Shown piece by piece: positions 1 through 7,070 of a stretch of DNA of 8,904 bases. Position numbers and translations under genes: made by a program. Position 1 is the stretch's first letter. Every line of letters starts with the position of its first letter. The notes beneath the pieces are model-generated. The model ran no database searches. It worked only from the letters and a program-made list of their open reading frames with translations, and had not been told where the DNA came from. This stretch comes from Chitinophagaceae bacterium (GTDB lineage Bacteria > Bacteroidota > Bacteroidia > Chitinophagales > Chitinophagaceae): positions 1 through 8,904 of the forward strand of contig JACVCQ010000019.1 in NCBI GenBank assembly GCA_016741945.1. Reading direction: 5' to 3'.

Positions 1-194
1 ATATCCTAACTAAATCCGAAATCAAACATGGCAATTGTATTGCTATGGGCGATAGTGAGAATGATATCTGTATGGTAAAAAAAGCAGGATTTGGTATTGC
101 TTTCCGTTCTAAAAATGAGTATTTAAAACAAACAGCTGATCTTTTGATTCATGAAGAAAAATTTGAACCACTCTTAGAATATGCAGTACTCTGA
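1..194 (+). CDS. HAD-family phosphatase, probably phosphoserine phosphatase-like (SerB-like), 3' end only
   Basis: Reading frame 3 is open from the window edge to the TGA at 192-194, giving about 63 C-terminal residues. The segment GDSENDICMVKKAGFGIAF is the HAD motif with paired acidic residues (GDSxND), which bind the catalytic Mg2+. It is followed by the small-residue stretch typical of SerB-type (HAD subfamily IB) enzymes. The tail, with a predicted ADLLI strand and a short helix, matches how SerB proteins end. By family, such enzymes hydrolyse phosphomonoesters, and SerB converts phosphoserine to serine in the cytoplasm. The nucleophile Asp motif and the cap domain lie outside the window, so the substrate cannot be assigned from this piece. 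The gene is co-directional with the universal stress gene 68 bases downstream, and no hairpin terminator is visible between them. Confidence 0.75.
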   Translation, partial: ILTKSEIKHGNCIAMGDSENDICMVKKAGFGIAFRSKNEYLKQTADLLIHEEKFEPLLEYAVL

Positions 195-246
195 TATTCT
201 AATCTGCTTTTAATTCAACACTAATACCCACCTAATTCATTGTCTT

Positions 247-254
247 TAGGTTTG
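247..254 (+). promoter_or_regulatory. Candidate Bacteroidota -7 promoter element before the usp gene
   Basis: TAGGTTTG matches the Bacteroidota -7 consensus TAnnTTTG exactly and ends 8 bases before the ATG at 263. I see no convincing TTTG-type -33 box 17-23 bases upstream. If the element is used, the transcript would begin within a few bases of the start codon and be nearly leaderless. Confidence 0.35.
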
Positions 255-262
255 ATATCATT

Positions 263-1132
263 ATGATACCCTATAAAAACATATTAATCCCGATTGATTC
301 CTTGCAGCAAGCTCAGGTTGCCGCTGAGAAAGCGCTTGAGCTTTCCGATCCGGGTGAAACCTGTATTCATTTGGTGAGTGTCATTCGATTTCAATCATTT
401 TTACAACGTATTTTTTTTACAAAAATATTTCTTAAGAAACAAGGATATTTTACAAAAAGGAATATCGTCGCAGAAAGAAAAATTGAAGCTATTAAAATCA
501 AAATTGCCACTAATTCTCCAGATACAATCGTTAAAACAAAAATCATTGTTGAAACAGCTTTGAGTGATCAACTCATTAAGTACACGATACAACATGATAT
601 CGACTTAGTTATCAACACAAACAAAACCTCAAGATCTGGATTTAATTGGTTTAAAAAAGATTGGAGTGAAGAACTGGCCAGAAAAGCAAGTGTCGCTGTT
701 CTTACGGTCACAAAAGGTTGTTTGAATCATCCAATCAAATCGATTTTGTTACCGGTAAAATCATTTGTACCCGAAAGGAAAATACAGGTAGCACTTGCTT
801 ATGCAAAGAAATTCAATGCGCATATTCATCTGGTAACACTATTGGACAATAACGACAGTACAGCAAAAATCAGAGTAGATGCTTTTTATCTTACGTATAA
901 AATCTTATCTGAATATGGTCATCCCCCCCAATATAAAATATTACAAGGATCTGATAGTGATGTTACACTTCTACGGTATGCAGATCAAATCAAAGCAGAT
1001 ATGATATTGGTCAATCCAAATAAAAAGCAAAGAATTCCTGGAATGATGCGACAAAAAATAACGGATATGTTGAATCCGATTTCAGCTTTACATATTCTGA
1101 CATTGAAACCCTATTTGAAAAGAACCATTTAA
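263..1132 (+). CDS. Tandem universal stress protein (UspA superfamily), two degenerate domains
   Basis: The 289-residue protein has two USP-fold halves. The first spans about residues 3-150, opening with KNILIPIDS and closing with the strand VAVLTVT. The second spans about 158-281, opening with KSILLPVKS and closing with LHILTL. Tandem USP proteins of about 280-300 residues are common in Bacteroidota and act in the cytoplasm in stress or energy-limitation responses, often binding ATP. The ATP-binding signature G-x2-G-x9-G(S/T) is not recognisable in either half. Where it should be, the first half has a KTSRSGFNWFKKDW-like stretch. The second half also lacks the Asp that domain 1 keeps at position 12. 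This suggests the non-ATP-binding USP class, by inference. Residues about 43-82 form a basic, aromatic-rich segment of low sequence complexity. The next gene starts one base after this stop, so co-transcription is likely. No strong Shine-Dalgarno is seen, and ATG 263 is the natural start of the fold. Confidence 0.8.
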   Translation: MIPYKNILIPIDSLQQAQVAAEKALELSDPGETCIHLVSVIRFQSFLQRIFFTKIFLKKQGYFTKRNIVAERKIEAIKIKIATNSPDTIVKTKIIVETALSDQLIKYTIQHDIDLVINTNKTSRSGFNWFKKDWSEELARKASVAVLTVTKGCLNHPIKSILLPVKSFVPERKIQVALAYAKKFNAHIHLVTLLDNNDSTAKIRVDAFYLTYKILSEYGHPPQYKILQGSDSDVTLLRYADQIKADMILVNPNKKQRIPGMMRQKITDMLNPISALHILTLKPYLKRTI

Positions 1133-1133
1133 C

Positions 1134-2801
1134 ATGTACATTATGCAGAAAAAATTATGGAATACGATATGCACTTTTATAGCAATAGTGTTGACTGCTA
1201 GCGCTCAAACTGTGGATGATGGTAAAAAACTATTTGAATATGAAAGATACCGTAGCTCAATTGAGGTACTGAAAAAAAATATTGCAGTAAATCCACAGGA
1301 TATCAATGCCTGGTATTGGTTAACCCGATCACAGCTTGCTGCCGGCTTTACAGACAGTGCTGATTTATCAGTTCAGCAAATACCGGCAAATATAAAGTCT
1401 CAACCACTGGGAAAAGTAATCCAGGGTGCATTACTACTTCATCAAGAAGATTCTCTTACATCATTACAGCTTTTCATGGAAGCCATGGGCACTAAAAGAA
1501 AAAAAGATCCTGCTATTCTACTAGCAGTAGCAAATGCCATCATCGATGCTCCAAAGGGAAACCTTCATAGAGCCATTGAATTATTACAGGATGCTGCAGA
1601 CAGAGACAAAAAGAATACCTGGATATACTTAAGTATTGGTGATGCATACCGCAAACTGTACAATGGTTCCGAAGCAGTAAAAGCGTATCAAGAAGCCATT
1701 GATGCTGACAATAACAATGCAGAAGCCTATTACAAAATAGGTAAAATCTATCAAACACAGAACAATGTAGAAGTATTCACTGAATACTATAATAAAGCGA
1801 TTCAAGCAGATCCTGATTTTGCACCTGTATACTACCCTTTGTATTATTACTATTATTTCAGAGATGTTAATAAAGCTTTAGGATACTTACAGACTTATAT
1901 CAGCAAAACAGATTACAGTATTGATAATGAGTACATGCTTACAGATTTATATTATGTATCGAAAAAATACAATGAAGCCATACAAACAGCAAAACAAGTG
2001 CTGCAAAAAGAGGGCGATCAGGTAAAACCTCGTATCTATAAGTTACTGGCTTATAGTTATGATGGACTGGAGGACCTGACCAATGCAGAGAAATGGATGA
2101 AGGATTATTTTGAAAAAGAAAATGACACCAATTATGTGGCAAAAGATTTCGATTTAATGGGCAAAATCATATCTAAAAAAACAGAGAATACAGAGGGAGT
2201 AATATGGTATGAAAAAGCATATCAACTTGAAAAAGACACAACTGCTAAAATCGATTATGTAAAAAAAATCATGGTATTGTATAAAGGTCAAAAAGATTAT
2301 GCTAAACAAGCAGAATGGAATGGAGAGCTATACAAATTAAATGCTCCATTTACCAATGTCGACATCTTTAATTGGGGTGTGGCATATTATAACGCGAAAA
2401 ATTATCAGATGGCAGATAGCATATTCGGCATTTATGCCACCAAATATCCAGATCAGACTTTTGGATACTATTGGAGAGCTAGGAGTAATGCAGCAATTGA
2501 CACTGCCATGGAAATGGGGATCGCTATCCCACATTATGAAGATATGATTGGTATTGCCTTAAAAGATACTGCAGATACAAACAATAAAAAGTGGCTGATT
2601 GAAGCCTATGGGTACATAGCAGCTTACAAGGTGAATGCTGAAAAAAAATATGATACAGCACTAGAATTATACGATAAAATTCTGGAACTGGACCCGGCTA
2701 ATAATGACGCAGAAAAATACAAAGAGATACTAGAAAAAATAATGGCTGAGCAAGCCAAACAAAGTTCAAAAGATCCGCGAAGCAACCATTTAAAAAAATA
2801 G
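1134..2801 (+). CDS. Exported tetratricopeptide-repeat (TPR) protein
   Basis: The protein has 555 codons from ATG 1134. A second in-frame ATG at 1143 gives a cleaner signal peptide (MQKKLWN, a hydrophobic core to IVL, then TASA-Q with cleavage expected after Ala-24 of the long form), so 1143 may be the true start. The mature part is almost wholly helical repeat. Clear TPR units lie at about 164-230 (AYRKLYNGSEAVKAYQEAI, then YYKIGKIYQTQNN), 265-290, 300-330, 354-366, 412-440 and 485-522 (YDTALELYDKILELDPANN). The tail of about 25 residues is charged and lacks a membrane anchor. TPR arrays are protein-binding scaffolds, and an exported one probably works in the periplasm or at the envelope. 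No enzyme domain is visible, so the partner is unknown. An aromatic run YYPLYYYYYF occupies 233-242. The gene is one base from the upstream usp stop and is closed by the terminator at 2832-2859. Confidence 0.82.
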   Translation: MYIMQKKLWNTICTFIAIVLTASAQTVDDGKKLFEYERYRSSIEVLKKNIAVNPQDINAWYWLTRSQLAAGFTDSADLSVQQIPANIKSQPLGKVIQGALLLHQEDSLTSLQLFMEAMGTKRKKDPAILLAVANAIIDAPKGNLHRAIELLQDAADRDKKNTWIYLSIGDAYRKLYNGSEAVKAYQEAIDADNNNAEAYYKIGKIYQTQNNVEVFTEYYNKAIQADPDFAPVYYPLYYYYYFRDVNKALGYLQTYISKTDYSIDNEYMLTDLYYVSKKYNEAIQTAKQVLQKEGDQVKPRIYKLLAYSYDGLEDLTNAEKWMKDYFEKENDTNYVAKDFDLMGKIISKKTENTEGVIWYEKAYQLEKDTTAKIDYVKKIMVLYKGQKDYAKQAEWNGELYKLNAPFTNVDIFNWGVAYYNAKNYQMADSIFGIYATKYPDQTFGYYWRARSNAAIDTAMEMGIAIPHYEDMIGIALKDTADTNNKKWLIEAYGYIAAYKVNAEKKYDTALELYDKILELDPANNDAEKYKEILEKIMAEQAKQSSKDPRSNHLKK

Positions 2802-2831
2802 GTTTTAGTAGGTTTCAAGGTTTATAGGTAT

Positions 2832-2859
2832 GAGACCGGGTGAATACCCGGTCTTTTTT
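2832..2859 (+). terminator. Rho-independent terminator after the TPR gene
   Basis: AGACCGGGT (2833-2841) and ACCCGGTCT (2846-2854) form a perfect 9-bp GC-rich stem with a GAAT loop. A run of six T follows directly (2854-2859). It ends the phosphatase/usp/TPR side and separates it from rlmH. Confidence 0.92.
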
Positions 2860-2888
2860 CTGTACCAATGCTCCCCTACCTTTATACC

Positions 2889-3362
2889 ATGAAAATTCAA
2901 TTATGGTCTGTTGGTAAACCGCATGATAGCCATGTGAAAGCAGGTATTGATGATTTCTCAAAACGCCTCCACAACTACTTTCCTGCACAATGGCAAATCA
3001 TTCCGCCCCCCAAACAGTCAGCATCTATGTCTGACCAGTTACTGAAAAAAGCAGAGTCCACTGCTATCATGCAATTGCTGGATAAAGACGATTTCTTGAT
3101 TTTATTAGATGAACGAGGGAAACAATTCAGCTCTCCTGAGTTAGCAGACATTCTGCAAAAAAGAGCCAATGAAAGTACTAAGCGACTCATATTCCTGATT
3201 GGCGGTGCATATGGGGTGGATGAATCCATGATACAAAGAGCCAACCTTATTTGGAGTCTCTCTAAACTTGTTTTCCCACATATGCTAGTCAGGTTAATAT
3301 TGGTTGAACAATTGTACCGGGCATGTACTATTTTACGAAATGAAAAATATCACCATGTGTGA
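2889..3362 (+). CDS. rlmH: 23S rRNA (pseudouridine-1915-N3)-methyltransferase RlmH
   Basis: RlmH is a SPOUT-class methyltransferase that uses S-adenosylmethionine to methylate pseudouridine 1915 in helix 69 of 23S rRNA, acting on assembled 70S ribosomes. Numbered from ATG 2889, the 157-residue product shows the family landmarks in order: LLDERGK (72-78), FLIGGAYG (102-109), the SLSKLVFPHMLVR segment (123-135) that helps form the SPOUT knot, and the ending ILRNEKYHH at the C-terminus. The length fits the roughly 155-160 residues usual for the family. The frame is open upstream to an ATG at 2868, but those seven extra residues (MLPYLYT) precede the conserved MKIQLWSVGK opening. ATG 2889 is therefore preferred. 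The gene lies just behind a terminator, so it needs its own promoter. TACCTTTA at 2877-2884 is an imperfect -7 candidate. The rhomboid gene follows after 19 bases. Confidence 0.96.
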   Translation: MKIQLWSVGKPHDSHVKAGIDDFSKRLHNYFPAQWQIIPPPKQSASMSDQLLKKAESTAIMQLLDKDDFLILLDERGKQFSSPELADILQKRANESTKRLIFLIGGAYGVDESMIQRANLIWSLSKLVFPHMLVRLILVEQLYRACTILRNEKYHHV

Positions 3363-3381
3363 AAACGCTTAAATTGCGTAT

Positions 3382-4020
3382 ATGTTTTCAATTACCATCG
3401 TTATATTGATATTGACCTGTATCGTCTCATTCACTGCTTTTTCGAATCAAAAAGTTATTGACGATTTGATCTTTTATCCACCAGCCATCAAACAAAGAAA
3501 TCAATGGTATCGTTTTGTTACCAATGGCGTAATTCATGCTGATATTGGTCATTTGGCTTTTAATATGTTCTCTTTTTATTTGTTTGGGAATTTTGTTGAA
3601 AAAGATTTTATATCTCTTTTCAATCAAAATGGCAACATACTATTTCTTGCCATGTATATTACAGCTTTAGCTGTTTGTTTAATACCTACCTATTTTCAAC
3701 ATAAAGACAATTATCATTACAGAAGTCTGGGTGCATCGGGAGCTGTATCTGCTGTTGTATTTGCAGGTATTTTCTTAAACCCTACCATTAAAATCGGATT
3801 GATCATTATTCCTCCCATCATTCCTGGTTTCATATTTGGCCCTTTGTATTTAGTATTATCAGCTTATATGGCAAAAAGTGGGGGTGACAATATTAATCAT
3901 TCAGCCCATTTCTGGGGAGCAGTTTGGGGGATCGTATTCGTGATCGTTACCTGTTTACTATTAACAGAATTCAACCCCATCGCCAATTTTCTGGTACAAG
4001 TAAGCAACTATTTTTCATAA
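3382..4020 (+). CDS. Rhomboid-family intramembrane serine protease
   Basis: This 212-residue polytopic membrane protein has about six hydrophobic segments. Rhomboids cut transmembrane substrates within the bilayer using a Ser-His dyad. The sequence shows the set of GlpG-type landmarks: HLAFNMF with His-57 and Asn-61 (oxyanion-hole region), GASGA with nucleophile Ser-119, and HSAHFWGAVWG with the catalytic His-176 and following small residues of the last core helix. Loop L1 carries the WYRFVTNGVIHAD stretch that is usual in bacterial rhomboids. Catalytic residues are intact, so activity is expected, but the substrate cannot be inferred. The short 19-base gap after rlmH suggests co-transcription. 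The last 13 bases overlap the 3' end of tilS on the other strand, and no terminator is visible at this convergent junction. Confidence 0.93.
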   Translation: MFSITIVILILTCIVSFTAFSNQKVIDDLIFYPPAIKQRNQWYRFVTNGVIHADIGHLAFNMFSFYLFGNFVEKDFISLFNQNGNILFLAMYITALAVCLIPTYFQHKDNYHYRSLGASGAVSAVVFAGIFLNPTIKIGLIIIPPIIPGFIFGPLYLVLSAYMAKSGGDNINHSAHFWGAVWGIVFVIVTCLLLTEFNPIANFLVQVSNYFS

Positions 4021-5360
4021 CGAAATAACACGGCTTCTTGCGTAGAAGATTTTATACGGAAGCGATGGTCGATTCGATAACCAATTACCCAAACAATTCG
4101 TCGATCAGACTCTAATACCCATACACTTTCTTTATCTGTCAATGATAATTTTTGATCAATAAAAAAGCGACTGAGTTTCTTTTTCTTCATCATTCCCAAT
4201 GGATAAAAGTAATCACCTGTTTTCCATTTACGAAGTATCAATGGATAGTGTAATTCAGCAAAATCAATGAGCGCTTCATGTTGATTGGAATGAATAGTAA
4301 GTTCATCAGTCATCCGAATATGTAGTTGCGCTGTTCCGAAATGAATCTTAGCGGTTTCTTTTTCAATAACAAAAATGGATGATTCTTTCGCTGCGAGTGG
4401 CGATAAAATCATGTGATTCCTATTTTTGATCAAGCGATATGTTGGAGAATACAGCACACTGCCATTATCTGCATCTAATAATTTAATGGCTTCAAAGGTT
4501 TGTGCAGGAGTAAAGCCATAAGATTTTAATAATTCATACGTAACTGTTACCAATGGGATCGCTTTTTTCCATGCGAGTACAGGAATCAATATTTCATGAT
4601 TGTTGATACGTATCAACTTTTTGAATTGAACTTGTAATGCTGACTCATATAGTTGATAGGCCTCTCGTAGTCGAACCACCGTATGCTGTAAATTTTCATT
4701 TGCGGTAGGATATTGGGTTCGAATCATTGGCAATACCTGATTCCGAAAAAAGTTACGAGTGTAATCATTATGCTTGTTTGAAGAATCTTCTACATATTGC
4801 AAAGCTTCAGCATTGGCATAAAGTTGCAACTCTTGTTTAGTAAAAGAAAGCAATGGTCTGATCAATGACTGTTCCGACGTATAGGGATCCATGCCGGTAA
4901 GACCTGCCAATCCGGTACCCCTGAATACATTCATGAGTACTGTTTCATTGTTATCATCAGCATGATGAGCTGTTACTAAGTATATTTTCTTTGAATGCTG
5001 TTTGGACAGCTGTTGCCGTAAATTTTCAAACCACTCATATCGAAGTATTCTGGCAGCTTCTTGGATAGCAATTCTTTGCTCTGCGGCAAATGACATTGTT
5101 TCAAAATGTTTGACTTCCAAAGGAAGTGACCATTGTTCAGCTAGTTGTCGTACAAAAGCTTCATCGCGACTACTTTCTTCACCTCTTAATTGAAAATTGA
5201 CATGGACCAGTACCATATCAAATCCGGAAGATTTTAATAAATGAGTAAGCACCACACTATCAACACCACCACTCACAGCTACGAGTAACTGACAATGTTC
5301 GGGAGATATCCACGAAAATCGGGTCCTGAGTATTTGTTGAAATCGTTGAAGCAAACTCAT
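4008..5360 (-). CDS. tilS: tRNA(Ile)-lysidine synthase TilS
   Basis: TilS uses ATP and lysine to convert cytidine-34 of tRNA-Ile(CAU) to lysidine, changing its charging from Met to Ile and its codon from AUG to AUA. It is essential in most bacteria. The 450-residue protein has the PP-loop ATP-pyrophosphatase motif SGGVDS at 30-35 and HHADDNNET at 132-140 (usual form HxADDxxET). These are followed by the VFRGTGLAGLTGM segment and EDSSN at 191-195 with nearby Arg residues. A C-terminal TilS domain occupies about 374-440 (LRKWKTGDYFYPLGM, then KKKKLSRFFIDQK). The length fits the long, E. coli-like form. The gene starts 11 bases after the glnS stop, behind the sequence TAGGGGATG, which may serve as a ribosome site. 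It is therefore probably translated from the glnS transcript. Confidence 0.96.
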   Translation of the reverse strand: MSLLQRFQQILRTRFSWISPEHCQLLVAVSGGVDSVVLTHLLKSSGFDMVLVHVNFQLRGEESSRDEAFVRQLAEQWSLPLEVKHFETMSFAAEQRIAIQEAARILRYEWFENLRQQLSKQHSKKIYLVTAHHADDNNETVLMNVFRGTGLAGLTGMDPYTSEQSLIRPLLSFTKQELQLYANAEALQYVEDSSNKHNDYTRNFFRNQVLPMIRTQYPTANENLQHTVVRLREAYQLYESALQVQFKKLIRINNHEILIPVLAWKKAIPLVTVTYELLKSYGFTPAQTFEAIKLLDADNGSVLYSPTYRLIKNRNHMILSPLAAKESSIFVIEKETAKIHFGTAQLHIRMTDELTIHSNQHEALIDFAELHYPLILRKWKTGDYFYPLGMMKKKKLSRFFIDQKLSLTDKESVWVLESDRRIVWVIGYRIDHRFRIKSSTQEAVLFRYEK

Positions 5361-5371
5361 ACATTCATCCC

Positions 5372-7033
5372 CTACCCTTTTTTAACTTCTTTAGCCCAGG
5401 TATCCTTCAAGGTTACCGTTCTGTTGAACACAAGTTTCTCTGCGGTACTGTCTTTATCCAAACAGAAATAGCCTTTACGAAGGAACTGATATCGGTTATC
5501 ACTTGAATCAGCTACCAGTGCAGGCTCTGCATATGCATTGCTGATGACTTCTAAAGAGTCTGTATTGATATGATCTTTAAAATCACCTTCAGCATTCCCT
5601 ACATCTTCTACTTTAAATAAACGATCATACAAACGAACTTCCGCTTTCACTGCATGACGGGCACTTACCCAATGCAATGTGCCTTTTACATTGATTCCTG
5701 AAGTGTCTGAGCCACTTTTACTTTCAGGAATATAGGTACAATGCAATTCCGTAATCATTCCGCTGGCATCTTTTATTACTTCATCACAACGAATGATATA
5801 AGCACTTTTCAAACGTACCATTTGTCCGGGTGCCAGTCTGAAATACTTCTTAGGTGCCACTTCCATAAAGTCATCTCGTTCAATATACAGTTCTTTACTA
5901 AATGGAATTTGTCGGTTGCCTGCATTCTGATCTTCCGGATTGTTTTCACTCCATAAAATTTCTCCATCACCTTCATAATTGGTAAGAACCACTTTTAATG
6001 GATCAAATACCACCATTCTTCTGACTGCAATTTTATTGAGGTGTTCACGCACACAAAACTCCAGCAATCCAACATCAATCAGGTTATCTCTTTTGGCGAT
6101 GCCAATACGGTCACAAAATTCACGAATAGCTTCGGCAGTATATCCTCTTCTGCGCATACCACTAATGGTAGACATGCGTGGATCGTCCCACCCATTCACA
6201 TGTTGCTCATTCACCAGTTGTAACAACTTACGTTTACTCATGACAGTATATGTCATATTTAAGCGAGCAAACTCGTATTGTTTGGAAGGAAAAATCTCCA
6301 ATTGTTCAATAAACCAATCATACAATGCACGGTGTGGAATAAACTCTAACGTACAAACCGAATGCGTGATATTTTCAATAGCATCACTTTGTCCGTGCGC
6401 AAAATCATACATGGGATAGATACACCACTGATCACCGGTACGATGATGTTGGGCATGTTTGATACGATAAATAATCGGATCACGCATGTGCATATTAGGA
6501 TGTGCCATATCAATCTTAGCACGTAAAACTTTCTCACCATCTTTAAACTGCCCGGCTCTCATGGCTTTAAACAGTTCAAGATTTTCCGCAACAGATCGAT
6601 CTCTGAATGGACTATTGGTGCCCGCTTGTGTAGGTGTACCTTTTTGTTGTGCGATGGCTTCACTGGTACTATCATCTACATAAGCCAGTTCTTTTTCTAT
6701 GAGCTTGATAGCAAAGTCAAACAATTGTTCGAAATAATCAGATGCATATCTTTCTTCAGCCCAATTAAAACCTAGCCAGCGAACATCATCTTTGATACTC
6801 TCAACGTATTCAGTATCCTCAGTAACAGGGTTGGTATCATCAAAACGAAGGTTGGTTTTACCTCCATATTTATTCGCTAAACCAAAATTCAGGCAAATAC
6901 TTTTGGCATGACCAATATGCAGATATCCATTGGGTTCCGGTGGAAAACGGGTAACGATCGACTGGTATTTACCACTACTTAGATCCGCTTCTACGATCTC
7001 TTCAATAAAATTCAGACTCTTTTCTTCAGACAT
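5372..7033 (-). CDS. glnS: Glutaminyl-tRNA synthetase
   Basis: GlnRS is a class I synthetase that joins glutamine to tRNA-Gln with ATP in the cytoplasm. The 553-residue length is almost the same as E. coli GlnS (554). The catalytic domain opens with RFPPEPNGYLHIGHAKS, with HIGH at 39-42. It continues through the GlnRS-type LRFDDTNP and DQWCIYPMYDFAHGQSD segments (201-217). It carries the GlnRS form of the KMSKS loop, VMSKRKL, at 264-270, then GWDDPRMSTISGMRRRGY. The C-terminal two beta-barrels for anticodon recognition cover roughly 340-540. These segments separate it from GluRS. Its presence means direct glutaminylation, although a GatCAB route elsewhere cannot be excluded. It is the first gene of a glnS-tilS unit, with a TAnnTTTG promoter candidate just upstream. 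Confidence 0.97.
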   Translation of the reverse strand: MSEEKSLNFIEEIVEADLSSGKYQSIVTRFPPEPNGYLHIGHAKSICLNFGLANKYGGKTNLRFDDTNPVTEDTEYVESIKDDVRWLGFNWAEERYASDYFEQLFDFAIKLIEKELAYVDDSTSEAIAQQKGTPTQAGTNSPFRDRSVAENLELFKAMRAGQFKDGEKVLRAKIDMAHPNMHMRDPIIYRIKHAQHHRTGDQWCIYPMYDFAHGQSDAIENITHSVCTLEFIPHRALYDWFIEQLEIFPSKQYEFARLNMTYTVMSKRKLLQLVNEQHVNGWDDPRMSTISGMRRRGYTAEAIREFCDRIGIAKRDNLIDVGLLEFCVREHLNKIAVRRMVVFDPLKVVLTNYEGDGEILWSENNPEDQNAGNRQIPFSKELYIERDDFMEVAPKKYFRLAPGQMVRLKSAYIIRCDEVIKDASGMITELHCTYIPESKSGSDTSGINVKGTLHWVSARHAVKAEVRLYDRLFKVEDVGNAEGDFKDHINTDSLEVISNAYAEPALVADSSDNRYQFLRKGYFCLDKDSTAEKLVFNRTVTLKDTWAKEVKKG

Positions 7034-7051
7034 ACGACTTAGTTAGGTCTG

Positions 7052-7059
7052 CAAAGTTA
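7052..7059 (-). promoter_or_regulatory. Candidate -7 promoter element for the glnS-tilS unit
   Basis: On the minus strand TAACTTTG is an exact match to TAnnTTTG, followed by C as in many Bacteroidota promoters. It lies in the 37-bp gap between the hutH stop and the glnS ATG, about 18 bases upstream of that ATG, so a leader of roughly 10-13 bases is expected. A weak TTT-type -33 region falls in the last codons of hutH, about 18 bases further upstream. The same bases take part in a 5-bp inverted repeat, CAAAG/CTTTG (7052-7066). Confidence 0.5.
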
Positions 7060-7070
7060 AGCTTTGTAGG

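Noticed and set aside
2801..2830. Repeated AGGTTT words between the TPR stop and its terminator
   Set aside because: The three copies are short, unevenly spaced and AT-rich. Chance is sufficient, and no regulator site is recognisable.
2868..2888. Seven-residue N-terminal extension of RlmH from ATG 2868
   Set aside because: RlmH homologues begin at the MKIQLWSVGK-type strand, and the extension lies against the preceding terminator. ATG 2889 fits the family length.
5979..6419. 146-codon plus-strand open frame inside glnS
   Set aside because: It is antisense to strongly conserved GlnRS sequence, and its translation shows no domain or biased composition of a real protein. It is a shadow of the codon pattern.
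7052..7066. CAAAG/CTTTG inverted repeat between hutH and glnS as a terminator or operator
   Set aside because: The stem is only 5 bp and AT-rich with no T-tract. The overlapping TAACTTTG promoter element explains the bases better.
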